The translations under genes were made by a program, and so were the position numbers. This document shows positions 33,721-46,700 of a stretch of 64,000 bases of DNA, one piece after another; positions within the stretch are counted from its first letter, which is position 1; each line of letters starts with the position of its first letter. Under the pieces are notes generated by a model. It was not told where the DNA came from. It worked only from the letters and a program-made list of their open reading frames with translations, and did no database searches. The stretch comes from Macrotis lagotis (Eukaryota; Chordata; Mammalia; Peramelemorphia; Peramelidae), in NCBI RefSeq assembly GCF_037893015.1, contig NC_133666.1, positions 3,067,467 through 3,131,466 of the forward strand. Reading direction: 5' to 3'.

Positions 33721-34854
33721 GTCTTCTGGGAGCCAAGATGGTGGAGGAAGCAGTACATCACTAACTCTCCCATATTCACCTCCAAACAAGCAAAAAATAG
33801 TTCTCCCAAACAAATCCTAGAACAGCAGAACCAGCAAAATGGTGGGGTGAAATAATCTTTTGACCCAAGAAACTGGAAAAATTGGCAAGAAAAGTATCAC
33901 TTGGGTAAAACTCCCACAGTCCCAGATGGGAAGAGTCCCAGCAAGCCAGAGGCAAGCCCCACCTCAGCAAATCAGCAGTAGATTCTGAACCTCAGTCTGA
34001 TGGAACCAATCCCGGGACCCCTCAGTGCTTTAGCTTGGCCAGGGCAGACTTGCCTCAACAAATAGGCAGCATCCAGCCCACACCATGTGTTTCAGTGTAG
34101 CAACAGGGAAACACCTCACTAGCCTCAGCACGTGCCAGCCACCAGCGTTAAGATACTGGCTCAGCACCAGCTAAGCTACCTCCAGCAGTGCCAGCTACCC
34201 CCACTCCACCCTCTCAGTGAAGCATCAGACATGGGGGTCCCCCTGGGCCTCAGGGCAACAGCAGTATAAGCACTGAATAAACAGATAGGGCCTGCAGTTC
34301 TTGAAACAAGAAGCCAAAGAGAGTGCCCCTTCCACCCCAGGAGCAGAGCTCAAATTTAAAAGAAAGGGAAAAGGTCAAAAAGATGAGTAAAACAGCCACA
34401 ACAAGAATCTGACCACAGAAAGTTATATGACAGGGGAGACCGAGATTCAGAAGAGGACAACAATGTCAAAATACCTGTGGGCAAGGAAGTCCCCAAACAA
34501 AGATGGAAAATGGTCTCTAGCCCAGAAAGAGCTCATGAAAGAGTTCAAAAAGGAGCTTAAATTACCATATAAGAGAGGTAGATAAAAAATTGGGAAAATA
34601 AATGAGTGATGCAAAAGAATTATGAAAAAAGAGTCAACAGTCTGGAAAAAGAAAACAACTACTTAAAAACAGAATTGGCCAATGGAAAAGGAGATGCAAA
34701 AATTCACTGAAGAAAACAACTCCTTAAAAAATACAATTGGCTAAATGGAAAATGAAGGACAGAAGTTAATTCAGGAAAACAACTCATTAGAATGTAGAAT
34801 TGGGCAGGCAGAAGTTAATGACTATGAGACATCAAGAATCAATCAAACAGAGGG

Positions 34855-35012
34855 GCAGCTAGGTGGTACAGTGGATAGTGCACCAACCCTGGAGTCAGGA
34901 GGACCTGAGTTCAAATCCAGCCTCAGACACTTAATAGTCACCTAGCTGTGTGACCTTTGGCAAGTCACTTAATTCCATTGACTTCAAGAAAGCCAAAAAA
35001 AAAAAAAAAGAG
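34855..35012 (+). mobile_element. Marsupial SINE in L1 ORF1
   Basis: 'ggggcagctaggtggtacagtgg' to 'ttaattccattgacttcaagaaagccaaaaaaaaaaa'. Flanks near 34838 ('atcaatcaaacag') and 35010 ('agaaacaaaaaattc') give no clear duplication. Confidence 0.93.
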
Positions 35013-35184
35013 AAACAAAAAATTCAAAAGAATAATGAAATCATAGAGGAAAATGTTACACCTCTTTGGAAAAACAAGTGACCCCAAAAATAGATCCAAA
35101 ATAGACAATGCAGATCATTGGATTACCTGAAAACCATGATCAAAAGGAACATCTGGACAGCATCTTTCAAGAAATTATCACTTG

Positions 35185-35352
35185 GGGGGGGGGGCTAGGT
35201 GGCACAGTGGATAAAGCACTGGCTCTGGAGTCAGGAGTACCTGGGTTCAAATCCAGTCTCAAACACTTAATAATTGCCTAGCTGTGTGGCCTTGGGCAAG
35301 CCACTTAACCCCATTTGCCTTGCAAAAACCTAAAAAAAATATAAAAAAAGAA
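35185..35352 (+). mobile_element. Marsupial SINE in L1 ORF1
   Basis: After a G9 run, 'gctaggtggcacagtggataaagcactgg' to 'ccatttgccttgcaaaaacctaaaaaaaa'. The flanks 'aagaaattatcac' (35169) and 'aagaaattatcat' (35348) form a target-site duplication. Confidence 0.95.
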
Positions 35353-36354
35353 ATTATCATGGAATACTATCCTGAAACCCTAGAACCAGAGGTCAGGATA
35401 GGCCCTCCAGAATCCATGAATCACCTCAGGAAAGAGATCCCCAAATGAAATCTCCAAGGAACATTATAGCCAAATTACAGTTTTCAGGTCAAGGAAAATT
35501 TTTGCAAATGGCCCAGAAGAAACATTGGGGAGCCAAATACCGGGGACTCAAAATCAGGATTACATAGGATTTAGCAGTTGCAACATTAAAGGATCAGTTT
35601 ATGGAACATGCTACTCTAAAAGGTATATGAGCTAGGACCATAACCAAGAATCACCTATCCAGTGGAACTAAGTATAATGTTTTAAGGGGAAAAATGATTA
35701 TGATCATTCATTTTCAAGGATTTCAAAGTTTCATAAGGTAAAGACCTGAATTGAACAAAAATTCTTGATCTCCACTATCAAGACCCAAGAGAAGTCTAAA
35801 GAGGTAAAAGAGAGAAGGGATAATGGATTCAATGGAGTTGAACTGTTGATAGACCTACATAGCAAGTTGATTCTTATAATTCTTAAAAACTCTACCACTA
35901 ATAGTATAATTAGAAGGAATATACATCAAAGGTATGGCTATAAGGTGAATTTGAGGGAATGACATAAAAAATAAGGGATGAGAAAGAATACACTGGATGC
36001 AGAAGGAAGGAAGAGGTAGAATGGGAGGCACAAAGACCTATTTCAGTGAAGGAGAGGATAGGTGATGGGCATTGCCTGAATCTTACTCTAATCAGTATTG
36101 GCTCAAAGAGGGAATAATATTCACAATCAGTTGAATAGAGAAATCTATATTACCTTGTAGGGAATTGGGAGATTAAGTAAAAGGGGGAGGAGGGAGTGAT
36201 AGAACAGATGGCTAATCAGGGAAGGCAGTGGACAAAAACAACACTGTGTTGAGGAGAGAAAGGGTAAAAAGGGAGAGAAGATAGGAAGGAGGGAAACACA
36301 CCATTAGGAATCATATGTTGTGAATGAGATGAAATCTGTCTTAAAAAAAGAAAG

Positions 36355-36516
36355 AGGGGCAGCTAGGTGGCATAGTGGATATAGCACCGGCCTTGGAGTC
36401 AGGAGAACCTGGGTTCAAATCTCGTCTCAGACACTTAATAATTACCTAGCTGTGTGGCCTTGGGCAAGCCACTTAACCCCATTTGCCTTGCAAAAATCTA
36501 AAAAAAAAAAAGAAAG
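36355..36516 (+). mobile_element. Marsupial SINE in L1 inter-ORF spacer
   Basis: 'ggggcagctaggtggcatagtggatatagcaccgg' to 'atttgccttgcaaaaatctaaaaaaaaaaaag'. 'aaaaaaagaaaga' before it and 'aaaaaaaaaaagaaaggga' after it may be the target-site duplication. Confidence 0.94.
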
Positions 36517-36835
36517 GGATAGCAGTGGAACAAAAATCAAAATCCTACCCTATGTTGTTTATAAGAAAAACACTTCAAGCAGAGACTCAGAGCAAAGGTA
36601 AGAGACTTGAGGAGAATCTAATATACTTTAGCTGAAGTTAAAAAATAAGCAGGGGTACCAATTCTGATATGATCAAGCAAAAGCAAAAACAGACCAGTAA
36701 AAGGGATAAGGAAGGAAACTACGTCTTGCCAAAAGGTACTAGAGATAATGAAGTAACATCAATACTGAACACATCTGCACAAAGTGGTAGGGCATTTAAA
36801 TTCTTAAAGATTGAAGAGTCATGAAGTCTTCCCCT

Positions 36836-37245
36836 TTCTTAAGTACTCCTGAGAATATGTGAGACTAGCTATAGACCCCTGAGAATGTGCATCAAATGCC
36901 TGCAAAGGTTCAGTGGCTACTTCACTATAAAGGGCTTTGAGTTATTAGGCAAAAGTCTGAGGAAATGAAATGAAAACATCACAATGTGAAACCCTTTCAT
37001 TTGGTACCTGTTACTCCCTCATTCCTTTGATGTGGATATTGGCAGAAGGGGAGGATGTCAAAGTATCCTGACATTGAAAACATCCAGAACTTGCAACATC
37101 ACCTTCGCACCGAAGTTAAAAGTTGGATTGTTGGATTAAAAAAAAACTGTTGCCTTTGTTGAGGGGTTGGCCCCTGGATCTAGTTCCTCCCTTTCCAGGT
37201 CTGGAAGGAGGCAGTGTGACTTGCAACCATGACCAAAGATCAAAT
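36836..37245. other. No gene recognised
   Basis: Unique-looking sequence after the L1 break. Nothing supportable. Confidence 0.5.
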
Positions 37246-37249
37246 CTTA

Positions 37250-37360
37250 CTTATGTGAAGTAGGGCACCTTTCTGGACTCAGTTTCCTCATCTATAAAAT
37301 TAGAAGGGTTGGACAGGAGGACACCTGAAGGCCTTTACAGCTCTAGATTTACCATCCTAG
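37250..37360 (+). mobile_element. MIR 3' portion
   Basis: 'ggactcagtttcctcatctataaaattagaagggttgg' and 'ctgaaggcctttacagctctagatttaccatcctagg' are the MIR/CORE 3' half. Confidence 0.75.
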
Positions 37361-37613
37361 GAATAAGAAATAAGTTTTCTGTTGTATATAGCATTTCCCT
37401 CCTAAGAGGGATAAATCAGAAATTTTATTTTGGGGAAAACCCTCACCGATCTGGATTTAGGGTTCCTTCTGCCCTCCTGGGCCAGGTGAATGTGGAGAAT
37501 GAAGAGTGTTTTCTACTGCTCTACCAGGGAAAGGTTGAAACCATCCTGGGTAGAGATCAAAGACCTGGGAATGCTTTGGTTGACCAGTTACCTCCTTTAA
37601 AAATGCTCTGCAA

Positions 37614-38483
37614 AATTAAAGCTTCTTTGAGGTACCACCTCACACCTCTCAGACAATATGATCAGAAAGGATAATGATCATTGTTGGAAGGGATGTGGGA
37701 AATCTAGGACACTATTACATTGTTGGTGGAGCTGTGAACTCATTCAACCTTTCTGGAGTGAAATTTGGAACTACGCCTAAAGGGCAACACAAATGTGCAT
37801 ACTCTTTGATCCAGCAATACCACTACTGGGTCTATAGCCTGAAGAGATGATGAAAAAGGGTAAAAACATCACTTGCACAAAAATATTCATAGCAGCTCTG
37901 TTTGTGGTGACAAAGAATTGGAAATCAAGTCAATGAACTTCAATTGGGGAATGGCTTAGCCAACGGTGGTCTATGTTATGTCATGGAACACTATTGTTCT
38001 ATTAGAAACCAGGAGGAATGGGAATTCAGGGAAGCCTGGAGGCATTTGTATGAGCTCATGCTGAGTGAGATGAGCAGAACCAGAAAAACACCGTACACCC
38101 TAACAGCAACATGGGGGTGATGAACAACCTTGATGGACTCACTCATTCCATCAGTGCAACTATCAGGCACAATTTAGGGGTATCTGCGATGGAGAATACC
38201 ATCTTTATCCAGAGAAAGAATTGTGGAGTTTGAACAAAGACCAAGCATTATTTCCTTTAATTTAGAAAAAAAACCCTGTTATCTTATTTTGTAATTTTGC
38301 TCTCTCTTATACTTTATGTTTCTTCCTTAAGGATCTGATTTCTCTCTCTTCACATTCAATTTGGATCAATGTATACCATGGAAACAATGTAAAGACTGAG
38401 AAATTGCCTTCTGTGCGAGGTGGGGGGAGGGAAATAAGATCAGAGGAAAAATTGTAAAACTCAAAATAAATAAAACCTTTATA
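37614..38483 (+). mobile_element. L1 3' fragment with perfect 15-bp target-site duplication
   Basis: A 5'-truncated L1 (ORF2 C-terminus and 3' UTR) ends 'ctcaaaataaataaaacctttat'. It is flanked by identical 'aaaaatgctctgcaa' at 37599-37613 and 38484-38498. ORF2 is already broken (for example at 37660-37680 and 37785). The intact duplication makes the boundaries certain, giving an 870-bp insertion. Confidence 0.96.
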
Positions 38484-38599
38484 AAAAATGCTCTGCAAGT
38501 AGGTTTGTTGTTATTTTGGTATGGATCTGTTCTTTCCTTAGGAACTCCTTGTGTAAGGAGACTCCCTCTTTGGTTAAGAGACCAGCAATTCTTGCAACT

Positions 38600-38735
38600 T
38601 TTCTTTGAGTTGTCCAGAGCACTGAGAAGTGAAAGGACTTGCCTGGGGTCACACAGGTTGCAGTTATCTAAGGTGGGATTGGAACTGGGTATTTCTGACT
38701 TCAAGGTAGGCTGTCTATCCACTAGACTACAATAC
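38600..38735 (-). mobile_element. MIR SINE, antisense
   Basis: 'gtgaaaggacttgcctggggtcacacaggttg' and 'gtatttctgacttcaaggtaggctgtctatccactagac'. Confidence 0.75.
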
Positions 38736-38889
38736 TTCTCTGAACCTCCATGTGTTCATTTGAAAAATTATGCTATTGCTTCTTCCATCTACTGTAAGGG
38801 TTGGAAAGCTCAAATGAAATAATATATGTAGAATGTTCTAAAAACATTTGGGAGCCACATGAATCTAGGGTCTTGTGATTATCGGCAGC

Positions 38890-39085
38890 AGCAGGACCTC
38901 TAGGTAGCCAGGGGGCGCCACAGTACACAGAGAGTCAGAAAAGTCTAAGCTCAAATCCAGCCTCAGTCACTTCATCTCGGTTTGCCTCAGTTTTCTCCTC
39001 TTGAAAATGGGGATCATAATAGGCCCTACTTCCTGGGGTGGTTGTGAGAATTCAATGAGCTCCATTCATGCACATAGTAAATTCT
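38890..39085 (+). mobile_element. MIR SINE
   Basis: 'gagtcagaaaagtctaagctcaaatccagcctcag', 'cctcagttttctcctcttgaaaatggggatcataatagg' and 'tggttgtgagaattcaatgagc'. Confidence 0.78.
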
Positions 39086-39379
39086 CTAGAAATTCTTATT
39101 CCCTCCCCTTCCTGCCCCTGAATACACCTTTCAAAAAACAGCCACATTTTACTGGTTATGCCAGATTGTTTCTCTGTGCAGCAAGCTACACAAACAGACC
39201 AATGCAGGGATTTTGATGAAGAAATCATCTTTCTTTACTGCTTGCTGAGAAATGAGCCAGGCAAATCCTTTGCCCCCTCTTGGCATCAGGTCTTTCCACA
39301 TCAAATCTGGGTAGTTGGTCTAGTTTATTTTGAAAATCTCTTTGAAATCTGTCCTCCTATGGTGCACTAATCTGGGGTC

Positions 39380-39580
39380 CCAGGGCCTGGACTCTGCCAC
39401 TATGTGATGTGAAGCACAGGCATTGGAGCTCTCTGTCCAATGTGAAGCCTGGCCTTGATAGCCTCTAGGAGACTTTGATCTAAATTCACGATCCCATGAG
39501 TGCCTTTTTTCCTCCTTGGCTCAGTTTCCTCATCTATAAAATGATGGGTTTTTAATCAGATGGTCCCTAACGTCACTTCT
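39380..39580 (+). mobile_element. MIR-like fragment
   Basis: 'ggctcagtttcctcatctataaaatgatggg' with 'agatggtccctaacgtcacttctctgcc' downstream is the MIR 3' half. The 5' half is unclear. Confidence 0.55.
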
Positions 39581-39949
39581 CTGCCATCCTGTGGCAATCC
39601 CCCCCCCCCCCAAGTCCCAAGGGTGATTGATGTGGTTGAGAACTACAACCATTACATTATGTTCTAGGAAACCAATATAGTTAGGGATGAAAATGTCAAA
39701 GTATGGGAATTCTGAAATGAAAGGCAATCGGGACTTTCTAGTAACAAACTTTATGGTAAGCTAGATGAAGGGTCAGTGAGGTGTTTGGCGCTCAAGGTTC
39801 TTGCCTCCCAACTAGGTTCCCTAGTGCTTATGCAATTTTGGACCTATCTATGCCTCAGTTTCCTCATCAAATCACAGGCTTTCATGGGATGATGTTTAAG
39901 GATCCTTTCTGTTCTGAATCCCATAATTCTCATGTCAGCAAAGGAGAAA

Positions 39950-40150
39950 GGATTAGATTTAGAATGAGATGAAGGGTCACATTCTGGCTCTGCCAACCCA
40001 AAAGCTGAGTGGTTTTTAGAGTCAAGGGTCTTGTATTCAAATCCAAGACCAGTCACTTACTGTTCGTGTGAACTTGGATAAGTCTCTTCCCCTATTATCA
40101 AATGAGGGAACTGGACTAGTTCTGAGGTACCATCTAAACTTAAATTTTTG
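39950..40150 (+). mobile_element. MIR SINE
   Basis: 'gtcaagggtcttgtattcaaatccaagacc', 'gtgtgaacttggataagtctcttcccc' and 'tctgaggtaccatctaaacttaaatttttgatccc'. Confidence 0.7.
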
Positions 40151-40239
40151 ATCCCCTGCTTATTTCTGCTCACTGGCCTTGCTAGGAAGCAAAGGATAGA
40201 AGGTAGAAAGCTACTGAGATTCCTTCTGACCTTTCCCTT

Positions 40240-40400
40240 GAGGGACAGGAAGGAGACCTAGATTTGAATCCTGACTAGGATGCAAGCTAACTAGATGATC
40301 TTGGAATCACTGCTTCAATTTCTCAGGGCCTCAGCTTTCTTAATCTCTAAAATGGACTAAATGATGGAGTTGATTCCAGCTCTCAGCGATATTAGTCCTA
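40240..40400 (+). mobile_element. MIR SINE
   Basis: 'ggagacctagatttgaatcctgactagg', 'tcagggcctcagctttcttaatctctaaaatgg' and 'gagttgattccagctctcagcgat'. It lies just downstream of the TMLHE 3' end. Confidence 0.72.
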
Positions 40401-40695
40401 GTTTGGGCCCATCTGAAGGGATTCAGAGACAAAGGGATTTATCGTGGGGTGCTCTCCACATGGGGATGGGCTGATCTGGATCACCAAAAGGCCCAAGAAC
40501 TAAAAACAAATGCCTGCTTGGTGGAAGAGACTGGGAAGTGCTTTGTCGTTGGATGGGGGACTTTGGTGTCTAGGAGGTTCTCCCTTACTTGTGTCCCTAT
40601 GTCAGTAATAAGAGAGAGAAGGTTTCACAGTGGGGTGTTCTAGGAGGCTAATGGAAATGTTGATGGTAACCAAAAAGCTCAGTGGCTGTCAAGAC

Positions 40696-40701
40696 TTTAT
40701 T
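40696..40701 (-). promoter_or_regulatory. TMLHE polyadenylation signal AATAAA
   Basis: On the minus strand AATAAA follows the stop codon after 14 bases, giving a predicted 3' UTR of only about 30-45 nt if used. A longer UTR using a distal site cannot be excluded. Confidence 0.7.
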
Positions 40702-43700
40702 TCTGTGATGAAGTTTTAAGCTTGAAGTCCAAGGAGGCGGGCTGTGTTTAACACATCATCTCTTGTCAGGTAACAGCCACACAGCTGACGATAACCTGTG
40801 AACGATTCCCGCCCATGGAGAACACGCCAGTTGTCTATAAATAAGGCCTGTGAATGAACAGAAGGATAGAGAGGACACCATCAGAAGAGAAGACTATGAG
40901 ATTCTCTGAAGTCAGTGGAAGTTACTTTTTTTGGAGGGGGATGTGGTATTTTATTTTATTTTTCAATGACATATAAAGTTAGTTTTCAACATCCATTTTT
41001 TCAAAGACTTTGAATTTCAAATTTTTTCTCCTTCCCTTCCTCCCACTCTCCCTCCCCAAGAGGGCAAGCAATCTGATATAGGTTATATGTGTGCAATGAT
41101 GTGAACATAGTTCCACACTAGTCATGTTGTGAAAGCCATAAAATTAATAACAAATAGTGAAAACAGTACACTTCTATCCATACTCAGTCTCCATTGTTCT
41201 TTCTCTGAGTGTGGATGGCATTTTCCATCATGAGTGTTTTGGAATTGTCTTGGATCATTGTACTGTTGAGAAGAACAAGTCCATCCTAGGCGATCATCCC
41301 ACACTGTTGCTGTTACCGTATACAGTGTTTTGATTCTGCTCATTTCGGTCAGCATCAGTTCATGTACATCTTTCTGGGTTTTTAAGAAATCTGCCTGCTT
41401 GTTATTTCTTATTGAATAAGAGCATTCCAATATATTCATATACCTCAGTTTGTTCAACAATCCCGGAATTGATGAACATCCCCTCAATTTCCAATATTTT
41501 GCTACCATGAAAAGAGCCGCTATAAATATTTTTGTACATATGGATTTTTCCCCCCTTTTTAATGATCTCATTGGGATACAGACCTAGTAATTATATTGCA
41601 GGGTGAAAGAGTCTGCAAAGTTAAGTTGCCTTTTGGGCAAAGGTCCAAATTGCTCGAAGATTATTTTAAAATAAAGGTTTGAGTCCCATATTTGAATGTT
41701 CAGTGTCTGTGGAGTCCTTGGGGAAGGCCCTGTTAGAAGCTACACAGGTAAAATGGTAGCACCCTATAGTACCTATACTTGAATGGCTTGAACTGGCTGA
41801 AATAATGACCTCATGATGGATAGAACCCAAAGAAGCCAGGCAGCAGAATGGGAAGAGTCTGCTCAAAAGGATGTATACTCAGTTCAGCCACTTCTGTCGA
41901 GGTAGCCTTGTGAACCACACTTACTGAAAACCCATCATAGTGAACGTTCTCCTCGAAAGGAACATTGTGAAGTTCAGAGGAGCATTTGGAAGGGCCTCGT
42001 AAATGAGCAGTTTGTTCTGAGGCTGCCTGGCTTCTTTGGAGGTCTACCCATGTACCACCTTGCCAATGAGACCTTTTGAGATCCCTCTTCTGCTAGTGCC
42101 CCCTCCTCATATGGCCTTGGATCAGCTTATACGACAGAATTCAAGCTCTGTGAGGACAAAAGACTTTCCCATTTCTGTCTTTCCGTGCTTAATGACTACT
42201 TGGTGACTGATCAATAGCCGTGGTTTCTCTTTTCCTCTTATTCTTCAGCTCTTCCTTAAAAGATATCAGATTTCTCCTAAGGCATAAAAGATATAATCTC
42301 TTTAAAGACCAAGCTCAGTCTTTTATCTTTTCTTCTGGAAGGAGTAGGGAGCCACCAATAGTTCTCTAGCAGAGGAGTGGTGTGGTCTGAATTGGGCTTG
42401 GGGGAGATAATTTGGGCTGCTGGGTGTCTGATGGCCAGCACTTTTAGAGACTAATCAGCACCTTTATACAAAATACCATTGCTGTGCTATTTCCCTCGAC
42501 TTTCCGAGGCAGAAGGCCTAAGCATTTGAATGCTCTGTCCTGGGTCCTCTTCTCTTATTCCTCTATGCTACTTCAGGGGGAGTCTCATCCACTCTCATGT
42601 ATTTCATGACCATCTCAAGTTCACAGGGAAAGTAAGAGCAAAGAAACCAACTGGGAAGCCCAATACCTAACTCCTTGGCTCCACTATCATCATTTCCAGG
42701 GTAAACAACTTTCATCCCATCTCTAAAGTGGGAAACTCACTTTGCCCGGTTTCAGTTTGATCCATAACTCATTCTCTGGCCTCCTCAGCTCTGTTGTGAG
42801 GGTTCGGTGTGCTGCATACCAACGATGGACGACATCATAAGGCACGGTGTTGATGACAGCACGGTCATAATTGTTGTACCTATGTGATGACCCAGAAAAA
42901 AGAACAATAGTTTCTAAATGAGGCTTTAACCTAAAGACAATGATCACTGAGGTCATCCTGAGAGCCTGGGAGGAAGGTAGGGGAAAATAATGCAGATGGG
43001 CAACTTCTGCAATCTCTTATCTAGCCAGGTTGAGTCTGAGGCAGACCTTCTGGACTCCTAGGTCTACTTTCTATCTATCCTGTTAGGTTGCCTTCTGACA
43101 CAGGAAAAACATGATCTGGTATGTCCATATTGCAGAAGAGACAACTGATACCTTCATTAGTAAAAATGCCTTGTACACATTCAAGGTGACTATGATTTTT
43201 CTACTGATTAATTTGTTGAGTCAATGAGGCTGACAGGCTTCATTTGGAGGATTTAGAGGATTTGGGATTTTCTGTCTCTCAGGAAATGTGTGACATTGAA
43301 CTCTCCTGCATCCAATCCTCTATTGTGGTTGTGACTTTCAAATTCTGAGCTCACCCAAGACCCTCTTTAGAGATTTTCCCTGGAGTAAAGGTTTTTGGTG
43401 AGAAAGCCCGTGACAGAGGATTCCCAGGAAGTTCCTCAAAGGGATTGGCCCTCATGCTACAAGATGTCAATATGTTGAGGATGGAGCACAGATATATAAG
43501 GGTGTGGCAGATTTTGATGGGGAGGGTCAACTGAAGATTCAAGAGTCACACTGGAAGGCTCTGGTAGTTTATCGCATGCTCTGTCCAGGTCAGGGACAAG
43601 TAGTCCGTGTTCACCTGATCAAGTAGAGCTCTTTGTTCCATGGGTAGATGTTCAAGACTGGCCCAACTCCAATCATGTGGTTGTGACATTCTCCCACGTT

Positions 43701-46700
43701 TTCAATATACTCGTGTTTCAGTGGCACTTTGCTGAGGAGGTCAAAGTCTGCAGGAGCCCTCTCCAGAACCCTCTCTGCTGCATAGAATCCATCCACGAGT
43801 AGGGTTCTACCACCAGTCCCTTCATGTTTGAGACAGTGAAATACCTGAATACTAAAGGTAGGAAAAAAGGGAAATCAAGAAATCCTGCTGCTCATTGGTG
43901 AACAGAAGATCCAATTTGAATGGAAAAGAGAATTTGGGGAAAAAATAGAAAATGCCTTTCATGGCTCCCTAAATGATCTCTCTGAAGCCCAACTCTTCTA
44001 ATTAACTATTTGTGGGAGGCTTCCTACTGTTTCCAGGACAAAAGAGAAATGACAAGGAAAGAAATGGCTTTAAAGTCTTCCTTTCTAGGTTCTTGAAACA
44101 TCCTTGCCATTCCGGCCTCACCCTATCTCCTGTATCTGGAACTTGACGTAGGTGAGTCATTCTGAAAATGCCTAATGCCTTTGGAGATAGTTTAGGAGAA
44201 CTCTTCTCTTCCAAAAAAAAAAAAAAAAAAAAGAAGAAAAAGAAAACCAAAAACCAAAAACAAACAAACTAGGAATATTTTCTTTATATCCTTGGTGGGT
44301 AGTGTTCTCTAAAGTACTATTTGCTTAACTGCTCCTATCCCCAAGGATAGAATGTAAACGTAACAGGAAGGACTGGTTTGTTTTTTCTTCTTTGAAACTG
44401 TGCCTACAGTACCTAGTATGGGACTTAAAATTCTTTCTGGGTGAGAGAACTTTGCTGTGGGTCTGGTAGGTGGCAGACATTGAAATTCAATTAATCAGGG
44501 GGTAGCTAGGTGGCACAGTGGATAGAGCACTGGCCCTGGAGTCAGGAGGATTCAGATACTTAATAACTACCTAGCTGTATGAACTTGGGTAATCATTTAA
44601 CCCCACTGCCTTACAAAAACCAAAAAAAAAAAAAGAAAAAGAAATTCAATCAGTCAACAAATACATCAGTTGAGTTGCTATAATAAGCTAAGAACTGGAG
44701 GGCCAAACTTTGGCCCCGACATTTTTGTTTTCTAAATTTTGTAACCAACTCCTGATGATGTGTACGTCACTCCCATTTTGTAAATAACTACTGATGACAT
44801 GTGTATTCCCCAGGTTTGGCCAACAACTGCATAATGACTATGTCCCCCAAATCTGATAAAGAACTAATAAACCTTCACTAATGACAAAAGGCAACTAGGT
44901 GGCGTGGAATGCTTGGCCTGGAGTTAGGAAGACCCATCTTAGTGAGTTCAAATCCAGTCGCAGATGCATCCTAGCTGTGTGCTCCTGGGCGAGCCACTTC
45001 CTCTTTTGCCTTGGTTTCCTTAACTATAAAATGAGCCAGAGAAGGAAATGGCCAACCACTTCAGTGCCAAGAAAAGTCCAAATGGGTTCCCAAAGTCGGA
45101 AATGATTGAACAGCTAGTACAGTAGCTTTGATCAAGCTTCCTTTTATCAGGAGCTTAGGTAATCGACCATGGATCTGAACTTGAGGGTTGCAAACTAACA
45201 CCCATAACTAGAACTACAAGACCCAGCAGAGACCCCTACTTTTCAGCCTGCTCTTAGGGAACAACTGAGGCTGATGCCTGTATTTACTGCATTTGAGACT
45301 TGAATACCCTGAGTCAGCTCAAGGGCAGGGCTGATTGCTCAACAGCAATTTGGTGACATTCTGGGCACCCACCTCAAAGGATACACATGGCCCCTGGCAG
45401 GGCAGAGAGGGAAACTTGTTGAGGATTAGGATAAGATATATTTCCTGGCAAGCTCTTAGAAGTCAGGTTGGTGGCTTACTTTTGTATTGTCTAATCCAAT
45501 TGATTAATGAAGTTGAATTGCTGGCATTGAGAAATGGAAGCCTGAGGAGTATCTCCCACCCCTTAGTTGGCCTAAGTTACAGTGACTACTTTGGATATGG
45601 GCATCCTGCAGAAGTCTGGACCTCTATATGCTAAGGACTCATGACTCACTCCAGGTTCCATGCAGTGTTGGTGTAAATAAGAGCTTGAGGTTTTCCAGGG
45701 GAAGTAAAGCGTGGCCATCAACAGTGACAGCCACCTGGGATGGGATGGCTGGAGATGCTCCAGTTGAAGCAGGAACATTATCAGTCCATCCTTCCCCTCA
45801 CACTGGAGACAGGGTAAGGAGAACCAGTTAGACAGGTTTGGAAGGGAGACATCAAAATAGCTCTCCCTTCCCTAACCAGTTAGACAAGTATAGCAAAGAA
45901 AACATGACTATCTCTCCCTTCTCAGACAAACAACAGAGTGAGAGGGGCATCATCTGCCTAGCTCTGTCTTCTCTGCCCAGTTCCAGTAGGCTGGTGGGGG
46001 GGACATCTGGTCACCGCTCCCTTGTGAAAGCCAAGGATTTCTTCCTTTCTGTTTTCATCAAGGAAAATGCATATTCTGCTTAGGAGGAAGCCATGTAGGG
46101 AGGGCGGTTTTCATTTTCAAGGAAGGGGAAAAGATCAATGTGGATTGAGTGGGTGCCCAGGGATGGGAAGAATGGACACATACCTTGTGGCTGGTTTTTC
46201 TTTGCAAAATGGGTGGAGAAAAGGATTTTTCCCTATAGAAATGAAATTCTATATTCTATACAACAGTCACTCCAAGGAACAAAATGATATGCTAAATACT
46301 GAAAATGAAATACTTATTAATGTCAATTGCTTTGGGAAAAAATAACTTGGTAAAACATTAAACCCTTTCCTCTATAATTGGATCGTTTTACTTTCCTGTT
46401 TAAAGTGTTGAGGGTTCCTCAAGTTAAAAGCAGGTCCATGAGTACTATGAAATCCTCAAATGACTGTGCTTCCAGGAGGACAAGGGCAGGAAAACCCAAT
46501 GCATATCACTGACCTTTCAGCATGGCACTGCAAAGGGCCAGCAGACTAAGAGGCAAGTTTACATACCCACAAGGCTCTTGGAAATAGGTGGTGTCCGTGT
46601 GGCGATCCAGGGCTAGCTTGGTGTACGCTGTGTCTCCCCTGGAGAAGTCAGAAGTGAAATACCACATCCTACCATAGATGGTTTCTCTGGGAGATAAAGA

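Larger units (their letters stand above)
33726..36835 (+). mobile_element. L1 5' half: 5' UTR, ORF1, start of ORF2
   Basis: It begins 'tctgggagccaagatggtgg', a typical L1 5' start, followed by a 5' UTR of about 650 bp. ORF1-like sequence runs from about 34380. A coiled-coil region carries repeated 'gaaaacaactccttaaaa' units. The 35100 region ('cagatcattggattacctgaaaacc') fits the ORF1 RNA-recognition domain (IIGLPENHDQKEHLDSIFQEII). The 35400-35800 region fits the ORF1 C-terminal domain. The inter-ORF spacer spans about 35800-36530. The first ORF2 endonuclease text ('aagggataaggaaggaaactacg', then 'caatactgaacacatctgcac') follows near 36700. It ends there, so the 3' three quarters of ORF2 are missing. 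Three SINEs interrupt it, and stops break ORF1. Confidence 0.82.
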
